Source: an uncultured Alphaproteobacteria bacterium
GTDB lineage: Bacteria; Pseudomonadota; Alphaproteobacteria; Rhodobacterales; Rhodobacteraceae
Assembly: GCA_902533625.1 (NCBI GenBank)
Contig: CACAMI010000013.1
Span: 1-39,263 of the forward strand
DNA length: 39,263 bases
Reading direction: 5' to 3'
The notes under the pieces are model-generated. The model did no database searches. It saw only the letters and a program-made list of their open reading frames with translations, and was not told the origin of the DNA. Shown in pieces: positions 26,009 through 33,639 of this stretch. The first letter of the stretch is position 1. Every line of letters begins with the position of its first letter. The position numbers and the translations under genes are program-made.

Positions 26009-26362
26009 ATGGGAAGTGATTCAAACTCGAAATGGAGTTTTATAAACTCTAGGAGAAAAGATTTGTTGTGGCTTATTTCAATTGTAAGTGCCTCTAATTT
26101 TCTCATTTTTACTTTTATTCATTTAGATACTGAGGCTAAATTTAGTCTATCAATGCTTGCAATCTTAAATGTACTTATCTTGGTAATTGGAGCAGTCGGT
26201 ATAATTGATGAACTAAAGGCAAGTTCAGAAGATTTGAAAATGGATAAAAGCAAAGTAGGTCTAATATTTAAAAATATTCCTTGGGACTTTTTTAGAGTAC
26301 TTTTACCTTCACTTTTTATATTAGTATGGCTATCGCAACTCTACGATATCTGGTTATCCTGA
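26009..26362 (+). CDS. Small integral membrane protein, unknown
   Basis: A 117-residue protein with three hydrophobic segments at about 18-38, 45-65 and 92-113, and a charged loop (ELKASSEDLKMDKSK) between the second and third. I recognise no family. An AGAAGAG precedes the ATG at good spacing. It begins 33 bases after the photolyase-like gene and ends 46 bases before the membrane-fused hydrolase gene, so the three may share a transcript. No function can be assigned. Confidence 0.6.
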   Translation: MGSDSNSKWSFINSRRKDLLWLISIVSASNFLIFTFIHLDTEAKFSLSMLAILNVLILVIGAVGIIDELKASSEDLKMDKSKVGLIFKNIPWDFFRVLLPSLFILVWLSQLYDIWLS

Positions 26363-26408
26363 AGGTAAAAAAATCTATTCCCTACAACCAACAAAAAGAC
26401 TAAATTTG

Positions 26409-27902
26409 ATGCCCAGACAAATCAGCCTACTTCTGTCAGCGATCTTCTTTTCCGTAATTATAATTTCGGGCTCGAAACTTTTTAAGGCAGAAAATGGTAT
26501 TATAACCATTGAACGTAATATTGAAGGCACACCTATTAAGATAATGAAGCCAGAGCAATCGAATGGAATTTTGGTTTTTATTGCTCATGGATTTGCGGGT
26601 TCATCAAATTTTATGAGGCCAATAGCGGTATCCCTCACGCAAGCAGGCTTTACAACAATACGGTTCGATTTCCTAGGCCACGGTGAAAATACCCTGCCAT
26701 ATTCTGGCTCCATAACCCAAATATCAGGAGCCACAAAATCCTTTATAAATCAGACAAATAGTGTCATCGATTATTATAAAAATATACACCATCCGAGCTC
26801 AATTATTTTACTTGGCCACTCAATGGCTTCCGACATTATTTTTAGGACTGCATTAACTCGAAGCGATATTAGTTCTGTTATTGGGATATCAACCTACACA
26901 GATGTTATAACCTCACAGAAACCGACCAATATTCTCATCTTAAACGGCGAATGGGAGCCCACTCTAAAATTAAAGGCTTATGATATCCTCACTAAAATTG
27001 GGATCGCAAAACCTAAAGAAAATATCCTTTATGGTTCTTTTGATGACGGCTCAGCGAGAAAAATAATCTCAATAAAAAATGCAGATCATATTGGTATCCT
27101 TTTTTCCAAAAGAACTCAGGAAGCGATCGGAGAATGGATGAATGAGGCACTTGAAATTGAACCCACAATTGAAGTAAATCAAATGGGAATATGGATTGCT
27201 ATAATTTTTATCAGTATGTTTTTTTGTTTCTTCTTTTACATATCTTCGCTTCCAAAAAAACTAAATCAACACTTTGATATACCGTTTAAAAAATTCTTTT
27301 TTGTAAATTCTTTTTCCTTAGTTTTTACTCCTTTAATATTAAACTTTCTGAAATTTGATTTTGTAATATTTCCCGCTCATAATCATCTGATTAATCATTT
27401 ATTTTTGTATACTTGCATTTGCTTCTTCTGCATTCCAACTAATAATTTAAAAACTTTTTTCACCAACCGAAGTATTCCAGTATTCTTGGCCTTAATACTT
27501 ATATATGGAATATTTTTTGGCACGGCTTTAAATTCTTACGTTAGTACTTTTATACCAATGAGTGGACAAAGATTATCATTGTTGATCATATTGTTAATTG
27601 GCACTACACCCTACATGATTTATTTGCAGATTCTTTTTAATGCTAAAATCTATAACTGGTTGATGGTAGTAATTGCGAAAGTACAACTTTTGTGTTCATT
27701 GGTAATATCGATTGCCCTAAACTTTGAAGAACTTTTTCTAATTGGTTACGCCATTTTACTTTTCCTCTTATTTTCCATTTTTTTTGGTTCTCTTAGCAAC
27801 AAGCTGAGTAAAAGAGTGTATAGCCAAATATCTATAGGTTTTGCTAATGCAGTCATGTTAGCTTGGGCGTATTCTACTGCACTACCACTCTATATACCTT
27901 AA
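26409..27902 (+). CDS. Alpha/beta-hydrolase fused to a multi-pass membrane domain
   Basis: A 497-residue protein in two parts. After an N-terminal membrane anchor (about 6-23), residues 50-255 form an alpha/beta-hydrolase domain: the oxyanion HGFAGSS loop, RFDFLGHGEN, the nucleophile S138 in LLGHSMAS and a histidine in KNADHIGIL; the acidic partner is less clear. Residues 262-497 are eight or so hydrophobic segments with few charges, a combination I do not recall as a named family. The hydrolase part would face the periplasm if the first segment is the only crossing before it. The start is ATG 26409; a TTG one codon earlier also exists. Its substrate, perhaps a lipid or ester at the membrane, is unknown. 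Confidence 0.75.
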   Translation: MPRQISLLLSAIFFSVIIISGSKLFKAENGIITIERNIEGTPIKIMKPEQSNGILVFIAHGFAGSSNFMRPIAVSLTQAGFTTIRFDFLGHGENTLPYSGSITQISGATKSFINQTNSVIDYYKNIHHPSSIILLGHSMASDIIFRTALTRSDISSVIGISTYTDVITSQKPTNILILNGEWEPTLKLKAYDILTKIGIAKPKENILYGSFDDGSARKIISIKNADHIGILFSKRTQEAIGEWMNEALEIEPTIEVNQMGIWIAIIFISMFFCFFFYISSLPKKLNQHFDIPFKKFFFVNSFSLVFTPLILNFLKFDFVIFPAHNHLINHLFLYTCICFFCIPTNNLKTFFTNRSIPVFLALILIYGIFFGTALNSYVSTFIPMSGQRLSLLIILLIGTTPYMIYLQILFNAKIYNWLMVVIAKVQLLCSLVISIALNFEELFLIGYAILLFLLFSIFFGSLSNKLSKRVYSQISIGFANAVMLAWAYSTALPLYIP

Positions 27903-27950
27903 TTAGAAAATTCTAAGTGGTAGCTTTATAAATAATAACGTAGTTTAAAT

Positions 27951-29363
27951 TTACTGAAGTGATTTAAATGCACCTAAAGCTCTTTCGCGTGACAACTTTA
28001 GATCCACAATCGGGTTTGGGTAATTCTTGCCCAAGAACACCCTAGCTTCCTGTAAAATTTCTTTTGGTGCCTCCCAAGGATTAAACAAAAATTTATTAGG
28101 AAGTTTTGCTATTTCTGGGATGAAGCGCCGCACATAATTCCCGTCCGGATCAAATTTTTCGCCTTGAGTGACAGGGTTAAAAATTCTGAAATATGGGGCT
28201 GCGTCAGCACCACAGCCTGCTATCCACTGCCAGCCAGCGGAGTTATTAGCCAAGTCGGCATCACACAAAGTATCCCAAAACCATCGCTCACCTTCACGCC
28301 AATCAATTAATAGATTCTTAACTAAGAATGACCCTACTATCATTCTTGAACGATTATGCATGTAACCAGTCTCCCATAACTCTCGCATTCCCGCATCTAC
28401 CATAGGTATACCTGTTAGGCCCTTCTGCCACGCTACTAATTTTTCCGAGCTACAGTCCCATGGAAAAGAGTCAAACTTGACCTGCAAGTTCTTCGTAGAT
28501 AAGCTTGGATTATGGTATAACTGACTATATGAAAACTCTCTCCAGCCCAACTCACTACAAAAATGATCAATATTTTTATCCTCACCCAACTTTAATGCTC
28601 CGTACCAAAGCTGATTCGGGGATACCTGCCCAAACCTCAAATATGGCGATAACCTTGAAACATTTTGATTAGAAGGAAAATTTCTTCCCTCCTTAAAATT
28701 ATTTATGCCACTTCTCAAAAAATTTTTAAAAAGTATTTGTGCTTCGTCTTCCCCAATTTTCCAAAATTCTTTTACTTTTTTGCCCCAAGCAGCTGATGGT
28801 AAGAGTTTCAAATCATCAATTTCTTGGCTATCATTCTCATTGAAAAAAATTCTTAGTGTTGATGGCTTAGCTAATGGTTCTCTCGGGGGCAAATGATTTA
28901 AGCATCCCTTTCGAAAAAATGGAGTAAAAACCTTATAATGAGAGCCATCATGTTTTTTTACGGTCCATGGTTCCCAAAGTAGCGAATTATTAAAACTACG
29001 AACTTCTATGTTTTGGTCTATCAGATAAGCCTTAATTTTTTCATCCCTGTCTCTTCTCCATGGCTCATAGCATCGACCCCAATAGACAGCCTCTATAGAA
29101 TATGCCTGTAAGAGTTTTTTAATTATTTCAAATGGATCTCCTTGTTTAATCCAAAGCTTCCCATCCAAAGATTGATTTAAAGAATTTAAAGAATGGTGAA
29201 GCCATATTTTACTTGCACTTCCTAAAAAATCTCTCCCAGAATTTACTGTATCCAAGATATACAAGGGGAGTATATTTTGGGCCTTTGATGCATTCAAAAG
29301 TGCCAAATTATCAGATAACCGCAAGTCTTGCCGAAACCAACATAATGCAATTTTTTTTCTCAT
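27951..29363 (-). CDS. phrB: Class I CPD photolyase (deoxyribodipyrimidine photolyase)
   Basis: A 470-residue light-driven repair enzyme that splits cyclobutane pyrimidine dimers with reduced FAD. The antenna domain opens with CWFRQDLRLSDN. The FAD domain contains LGWREFSYSQLYHNP, GIPMVDAGMRELWETGYMHNRSRM, WFWDTLCDADLANNSAGWQW and APYFRIFNPVTQGEKFDPDG, all hallmarks of class I CPD photolyases, including the Asn and Trp that contact the flavin. Length is normal. The ATG overlaps the stop of the upstream paralogue by 4 bases (ATGA), so the two are translated together. Confidence 0.93.
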   Translation of the reverse strand: MRKKIALCWFRQDLRLSDNLALLNASKAQNILPLYILDTVNSGRDFLGSASKIWLHHSLNSLNQSLDGKLWIKQGDPFEIIKKLLQAYSIEAVYWGRCYEPWRRDRDEKIKAYLIDQNIEVRSFNNSLLWEPWTVKKHDGSHYKVFTPFFRKGCLNHLPPREPLAKPSTLRIFFNENDSQEIDDLKLLPSAAWGKKVKEFWKIGEDEAQILFKNFLRSGINNFKEGRNFPSNQNVSRLSPYLRFGQVSPNQLWYGALKLGEDKNIDHFCSELGWREFSYSQLYHNPSLSTKNLQVKFDSFPWDCSSEKLVAWQKGLTGIPMVDAGMRELWETGYMHNRSRMIVGSFLVKNLLIDWREGERWFWDTLCDADLANNSAGWQWIAGCGADAAPYFRIFNPVTQGEKFDPDGNYVRRFIPEIAKLPNKFLFNPWEAPKEILQEARVFLGKNYPNPIVDLKLSRERALGAFKSLQ

Positions 29364-30889
29364 AACGGTAACTCTTTTTGTAAAATAACTGACGACATTT
29401 TATCGCGTTTGCCAAGGGTATTTTGAGGAGACCTTTTTCTACTTCCATGCTTTTCATAAATATTCCTTGCTTTATATCTAAAACCCAAAGTCTTCCTGAC
29501 TTCATAAATTTTTTTAGCAGCTAATTCTCTAGCATGTCGCTCCTCAACTACTGGATGCGGATATCCGTTTAGCTTTTCAGGCAATTCCCAAGGAGTATGA
29601 ATATACTCTGTGGGCATAGTCCCTAAGCTGGGCAACCAAGACTTTACAAACTCACCATTTGGATCATGATCAAAACCTTGTTTTATTGGGTTATAAATCC
29701 TAACACTATTAATACCAGTAGTCCCCGATTGCATCTGTATTTGCGAATAGTGGATACCAGGCTCATAATCAGTGAAAAGCCTTGCCAACCAGAGAGATGT
29801 TTCCCTCCAATGTAACCACAAATGATAACTTGCAAAACTCGTGAGCATCGCTCGCATGCGAAAATTGATCCACCCAGTTGCAATTAGAGCTTTCATACAA
29901 GCATCCACCATTGGATATCCCGTATTACCACTTTTCCAAGCTTCAAAAAGAGTTAGGTCAAAGAATGGCTCTCTAATACCATCAAAAGAGGGATGCAAAT
30001 TCTCAGTCTCTATTCTAGGTTCATCCTCTAGTTTCTGAATAAAATGACAGTGCCATCTCAATCTACTCGCGTATGATTTTAAAGATCTGCCCCACCCTGA
30101 CCTGCTACTCGGTTCAATTTCATTCAAGGACATTTTTTTTCTCTCTATAGCCTTATATACTTCCCTAATAGAAATTACACCAAAAGCAAGATACGGCGAT
30201 AAACGAGAACAGCTGTTAAATGCCGTCACCGGTGAAGACATTTCCTTGTTATAGTTTCTACCCCTGACCGATAAAAAATCATTCAGTATTTTCTCTGCCT
30301 CTATGCGGGATCCGTTTTGGATCTCATAAATTCCATCATATTCTATTCCAAGCGCCTTGGCAGATGGCAATTGGTCTGATGACTCATAAATCCCCACTGC
30401 AGATTTTGGCAACTCTACTAAAGGTTTCTTCATTTCTTTATACCATTGACTTGCCCAAAAATCCCTAGTTTTTAAACCCCTTACTACGCCATTCCTCGGG
30501 TATTCCCTCCAATTAATATTATTTCTGTTCGCCCACTTTTTTACCGCCAAATCCCTCCTGAATGTCCAATTATTCCAAGTTTCCTGATAGGACCATATTT
30601 CTAGACTGATATGTTTTTGCTTTAATGAGTCAAATACGTCAATTGCATTTCCTAATTTAATAACCAAATCTAAATTTAAAGATGAAAGCTGCTTTTCCAA
30701 AGAACCTAGAGAATTCATAAGAAAAGTATATTGTCTGTAAGACATATCACCCTGTGACCACAGCTCTGGTTCTAAAATGTAAAGAGGTAAAATAGGGCCA
30801 TTTTTACTAGCGTTAAGGAGAACTAGATTGTCGTGAGATCTCAAATCACGCTTAAACCAAACTACATTTTTTATTTGATTTTTTTCCAT
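29360..30889 (-). CDS. Cryptochrome/photolyase-like flavoprotein with altered FAD pocket
   Basis: A 509-residue member of the same superfamily as its downstream neighbour, but a divergent branch. VVWFKRDLRSHDN, SRLSPYLAFGVIS, GYPMVDACMKALIATGWINFRMR and RIYNPIKQGFDHDPNG align well with photolyases. Between DYEPGIHY and RIYNP (residues 377-400) the usual Asn-Asn...Gly-Trp-Gln-Trp block is replaced by YSQIQMQSGTTGIN, so the flavin-contacting Asn and the proximal electron-transfer Trp of CPD photolyases appear to be missing. It may be a cryptochrome-type photoreceptor or a repair enzyme with other electron routes. It overlaps the CPD photolyase gene by 4 bases. The C-terminal 60 residues are basic and may bind DNA. 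Confidence 0.85.
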   Translation of the reverse strand: MEKNQIKNVVWFKRDLRSHDNLVLLNASKNGPILPLYILEPELWSQGDMSYRQYTFLMNSLGSLEKQLSSLNLDLVIKLGNAIDVFDSLKQKHISLEIWSYQETWNNWTFRRDLAVKKWANRNNINWREYPRNGVVRGLKTRDFWASQWYKEMKKPLVELPKSAVGIYESSDQLPSAKALGIEYDGIYEIQNGSRIEAEKILNDFLSVRGRNYNKEMSSPVTAFNSCSRLSPYLAFGVISIREVYKAIERKKMSLNEIEPSSRSGWGRSLKSYASRLRWHCHFIQKLEDEPRIETENLHPSFDGIREPFFDLTLFEAWKSGNTGYPMVDACMKALIATGWINFRMRAMLTSFASYHLWLHWRETSLWLARLFTDYEPGIHYSQIQMQSGTTGINSVRIYNPIKQGFDHDPNGEFVKSWLPSLGTMPTEYIHTPWELPEKLNGYPHPVVEERHARELAAKKIYEVRKTLGFRYKARNIYEKHGSRKRSPQNTLGKRDKMSSVILQKELPL

Positions 30890-30965
30890 TACAGTCCAAT
30901 TATAACCCTTAAAATACTAAAACTTGTCGCCTACACTTTATAATTTTTGGCACTTTTTAAATAAT

Positions 30966-31724
30966 CTAATTTTTGAAGTAACGCAGATTTACTCTTGGCA
31001 GAAAATAAGGGGTCCTAGATTTGTAGGATTCAAATTCTTGACCATATAATCTTCCAAATCTTAGCTCTTTGAAAAATGGCCCGACAAAGCAATAACATGA
31101 ATAGCTCACAGCAACTATAAAAAGGTCTAATGTCATCATCGGTGAACTCCAAAGGACTAAACAAAAAGAAAAATAAATGGGCTGCCGAATCAATGAAAAA
31201 AGACCAGTTTTAGGCATACGAGGATACCTTAGCATTTCATTTTTGTAGAGAGAAACCCAACCTAGTGACCCGGTTTGTAGCTGATATCCAGCTTGAATTG
31301 ATGAAATTGTTAGTAAAGTCCAAGACAACAAATTTAACATTACCATAAATAAATTAAGTGGATAATCGACATTCCAAACAACCATATTTGAGGGCGACCA
31401 AAAAATAAATAATGCGATAAGCTGTAGCGATGCCACAGATGCGTAAATTGTTGTTCTTAGAGTTTTTGCATAATCTTTTGGAGCTAAAAGGTCTAAAAAT
31501 TTCATACCTTTATTCGTTAAAAAGAAAGAATGCCCAATTGGGAATTGTAGTAGAAGAAATATATTAGCAATAAGAGAGGCCAATCCCGATAAAGTACCGA
31601 AGGAATAAGTGAAGCCAGTCAGAATGGTAAAAAACATACTCAATCCAGCCACCAAAAATGTTAGATGACAGAAGGCGCCGTAACAAATAGCCCATATTTT
31701 ATTTTTTGTTTCATTTGCCATCAT
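30966..31724 (-). CDS. ICMT/MddA-like integral membrane methyltransferase
   Basis: A 252-residue protein with about six membrane segments. The C-terminal part GLFSLIRQPIYFSFCLVLWSSPMMT, followed by an ELRFGRLYGQEFESYKSRTPYFLP motif in two pieces, matches the isoprenylcysteine carboxyl methyltransferase-like superfamily that includes methanethiol S-methyltransferase (MddA) and phospholipid methyltransferases. These use S-adenosylmethionine at the membrane. Assignment to MddA itself is possible but not secure without alignment. Two adjacent ATGs can start it (31724 or 31721); neither has a clear ribosome-binding site, but a 37-codon open frame ends in an ATGA overlap with the first. It precedes the photolyase genes on the same strand. 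Confidence 0.75.
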   Translation of the reverse strand: MMANETKNKIWAICYGAFCHLTFLVAGLSMFFTILTGFTYSFGTLSGLASLIANIFLLLQFPIGHSFFLTNKGMKFLDLLAPKDYAKTLRTTIYASVASLQLIALFIFWSPSNMVVWNVDYPLNLFMVMLNLLSWTLLTISSIQAGYQLQTGSLGWVSLYKNEMLRYPRMPKTGLFSLIRQPIYFSFCLVLWSSPMMTLDLFIVAVSYSCYCFVGPFFKELRFGRLYGQEFESYKSRTPYFLPRVNLRYFKN

Positions 31725-31834
31725 GAAAAGTATCTAACTATGATCCCTAAGAAAGCAAACCAAGTATGGCAGACCAAGTGTCGCAGCCTAATCTTTTGCC
31801 CTGAACCAGTTAAGAGCGCGGTTCTTTGTCTCAC
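31721..31834 (-). CDS. Possible 37-residue leader/small protein, translationally coupled
   Basis: A GTG at 31832-31834 opens 37 codons that end in a TGA overlapping the methyltransferase ATG as ATGA. The product is strongly basic in its first half and hydrophobic at the end (HTWFAFLGIIVRYF). The base composition here is richer in G+C than nearby spacers. I recognise no family. It may be a real small protein, a leader peptide or chance; GAGG sits right against the GTG, closer than usual, which weakens the case. Confidence 0.25.
   Translation of the reverse strand: MRQRTALLTGSGQKIRLRHLVCHTWFAFLGIIVRYFS
31759..31786. repeat. Tandem 14-base direct repeat
   Basis: Two adjacent 14-base units, ACCAAGTATGGCAG and ACCAAGTGTCGCAG, differ at two positions. 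They lie in the divergent region between the methyltransferase and DoxX genes, inside the possible 37-codon frame. They may be a tandem operator or a recent small duplication. Confidence 0.5.
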
Positions 31835-31903
31835 CTCTTATCTCAATTATTGAATAATCAGGATTGGGAAATATTTAAAAACGCATAACGAAAGGAATAA
31901 AAA

Positions 31904-32320
31904 ATGTCATTTAGAATGGACTTAGTCTCTACCCCCAAATTTAGCGTGCCGGAGTTTTGTAAATCACAATGGCTCTTAAGGTTACCATTGGCTTTGATAA
32001 TTATTCAACAAGCAACCTGGAAATTTCCATTAACTGCTGATGATGCAGCATCTTTTGGCCTTCCAATGACCCTCTGGATGATTGGTGCTTTTGGAGAACT
32101 TTTTGCCGGGTTAGCCCTTTTGTCAGGCGGTTTGATACGATCTTGGTATGGAGACTTGCTAACCCGGTTAGGTGGGTTAGGCTTGGCCGTAATTATTGTT
32201 AGCGTTTTGATAATTGCCCATAAAGCTCCAATTATTGATATACTACTTTACAACCAGTTTCACCTTCTTTTATTACTCGGAGGTCTATTTTTTGGTCTGC
32301 GCGGTAACAAGGCAAAATAG
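31904..32320 (+). CDS. DoxX-family membrane protein
   Basis: A 138-residue membrane protein with four hydrophobic segments. RLPLALIIIQQATWKF, IGAFGELFAGLALLSGG and the closing NQFHLLLLLGGLFFG fit the DoxX/SURF4-like family, small quinone- or redox-associated membrane proteins of mostly unknown role. AAAGGA lies seven bases before the ATG. A weak promoter-like pair, TTGAAT (31850) and TATTTA (31872) with 16-base spacing, lies just upstream. The gene is divergent from the membrane methyltransferase and is followed 43 bases later by an RNase H-fold-like gene. Confidence 0.8.
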   Translation: MSFRMDLVSTPKFSVPEFCKSQWLLRLPLALIIIQQATWKFPLTADDAASFGLPMTLWMIGAFGELFAGLALLSGGLIRSWYGDLLTRLGGLGLAVIIVSVLIIAHKAPIIDILLYNQFHLLLLLGGLFFGLRGNKAK

Positions 32321-32363
32321 ATTTTTTTTGAAAGAAATTGGAGTAAAATAGAAGAATACGCAT

Positions 32364-33023
32364 ATGTCTAACCATAAAAATAAAGGAGAAGATAAACACA
32401 ATTATGGAGTATGTGTAATTGACATAGGATCTCCAAGACTTGGCAATATAGGCTGGTCACTAATAGATGGTCAAACTGAAAAGGAATGGTCGGGAGATCA
32501 GCTGGATCAACTCTTTCCCCTTATTCCAGAAATTTTGGATAGACAAGGATTGTTGCTAGGATTAGAAGCCCCACTTTTTGTACCCCTCCGATCCAACTTG
32601 CTGCATGCAACCAAGGCTCGAAAAGGTGAGGAAAGAAGACCTTGGTCAGCTGGTGCAGGCGCCCAGGTCTTGGCGATGAACTTACCCATAATGGTTTATA
32701 TTGTGGAAAAATTTATGGATTGTGGTAAGGAACTACTTTTCCTTTTGGAGGAGAAAAAATTTTTCGGATCTCCAAAGCAAGTTTTGATTTTTGAAGCTCT
32801 GGTAAGTGGGAGTGACAAGGGAGAAAGCCATATTGCCGATGCTCAAATCATGGCAAAATACTGTCATCAATTTTCAAAAAATCACCTTTTGCCAAGATCA
32901 ATTCTAGAAGAAGAGCAAGGCGTTAGGTTCTTTAATTTAGCAGCCGCTGCCTTGCTAAAATGTGGAGCCACAAATGATATATCAACTTTGGGCTTGCCAG
33001 CCCCTATTTACAAACCTAGTTGA
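32364..33023 (+). CDS. Hypothetical protein, possibly DUF429-like RNase H fold
   Basis: A 219-residue soluble protein. An early strand with an aspartate (VCVIDIGSPRLGNIGWSLID), a second acidic strand (LLLGLEAPLFVPLR) and a late helix with aspartate (HIADAQIMAKY) are spaced as in RNase H-like folds such as DUF429. RRPWSAGAGAQ is a distinctive central motif. I cannot confirm the family without a profile search. It begins 43 bases after the doxX-like gene. Its stop lies six bases before the DUF2256 gene at 33030, so those two are probably expressed together. Confidence 0.6.
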   Translation: MSNHKNKGEDKHNYGVCVIDIGSPRLGNIGWSLIDGQTEKEWSGDQLDQLFPLIPEILDRQGLLLGLEAPLFVPLRSNLLHATKARKGEERRPWSAGAGAQVLAMNLPIMVYIVEKFMDCGKELLFLLEEKKFFGSPKQVLIFEALVSGSDKGESHIADAQIMAKYCHQFSKNHLLPRSILEEEQGVRFFNLAAAALLKCGATNDISTLGLPAPIYKPS

Positions 33024-33029
33024 TGACTA

Positions 33030-33158
33030 GTGAAAAAATCTGATCTACCACAAAAAATCTGCCCAACCTGTAATCGGCCTTTTTACTGGAGAAAGAAATG
33101 GCAAGCAAACTGGAAAACAGTTAAATATTGTTCTAGAAGATGCAGAAGTGAAAAATAG
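33030..33158 (+). CDS. DUF2256-family zinc-finger-like small protein
   Basis: A 42-residue gene starting with GTG at 33030 and ending TAG at 33156-33158. The sequence has Cys11 and Cys14 (ICPTCNRPF), an aromatic-basic centre YWRKKWQANWKTV, and Cys34 and Cys38 (KYCSRRCRSE), the four-cysteine plan of DUF2256. That family is a short, probably zinc-binding peptide which, as I recall it, often lies beside photolyase/cryptochrome genes; this neighbourhood fits. Its function is unknown. An ATG seven bases earlier is in another frame and quickly stops. Confidence 0.8.
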   Translation: MKKSDLPQKICPTCNRPFYWRKKWQANWKTVKYCSRRCRSEK

Positions 33159-33167
33159 TAGAATTAT

Positions 33168-33560
33168 ATAAACTACCCAAAAGATTATGAGCCTCCAAAA
33201 ATATGGGAATGAGAAGCACTCCTTTTTTGGGTGAATGAGTCGGCAATTTTTATAAATATGTAAGTATAAAAATACACTACCCAATTGACCCATATACTAG
33301 GCAGACTCAGTACAATTAGGTTTGTTTAAGAATAGGCTCAAAGTAGTAAGGTTTGAAGCATCTATTGCAATGAACTGCCTGTACTGGATAGATTTCAGCT
33401 AACTTCCTCAAAGTCTAAAATGTATCTCCATTTGCTATCCACAATTTTTCATCAAGATTCTGTTAATACCCTGAACGACTTTATTCAGAATATAAATTTG
33501 GTAATGCGTTTGCATGGTTTGACGCTGCGGATAATGAAGGGTTATAATTCAAGAGTAAAT
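33168..33560 (+). pseudogene. Decayed copy of the YghU-type GST gene (internal deletion, no start, in-frame stops)
   Basis: This fills most of the 481-base stretch between the DUF2256 gene and ureD. Bases 33168-33216 align without gaps to the first 49 bases of the intact gene at 38699 (40 of 49 identical). The start codon has become ATA, and codon 15 (Trp) has become TGA at 33210-33212. Bases 33217-33319 then align to 39160-39263 (roughly two thirds identical), so 412 bases are missing. Beyond 33319 the intact copy is outside the window, but translated traces still follow YghU order: QL...KNRL, then SIA...W, then NLV.R...R...KGY..RVN up to about 33560. The end point is approximate. The remaining bases to 33639 hold only an AT-rich promoter-like stretch. 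Confidence 0.8.
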
Positions 33561-33639
33561 CCTGGTAGAACCAAAATCTCGCGATATCTTTATTCAAAAG
33601 GGCAACTCTGTATAAAATTTTAGTCTAAAGTTTAGAACA

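Noticed and set aside
30966-31724. A methanethiol pathway linking the MddA-like methyltransferase with metY
   Set aside because: The genes are 12 kb apart, and the methyltransferase cannot be separated from other ICMT-family enzymes by eye.
33045-33293. An 82-codon minus-strand frame similar to the minus-strand frame at 38639-38839
   Set aside because: Both are antisense to the yghU pseudogene and the intact yghU; the similarity comes from the duplicated gene on the other strand. It is useful as a clue to the duplication but is not coding.
33420-33623. A 67-codon plus-strand frame starting MYLHLLSTIF before ureD
   Set aside because: Its translation follows degraded YghU C-terminal motifs (NLV.R and KGY..RVN) and it lies inside the pseudogene, so it is not a separate gene.
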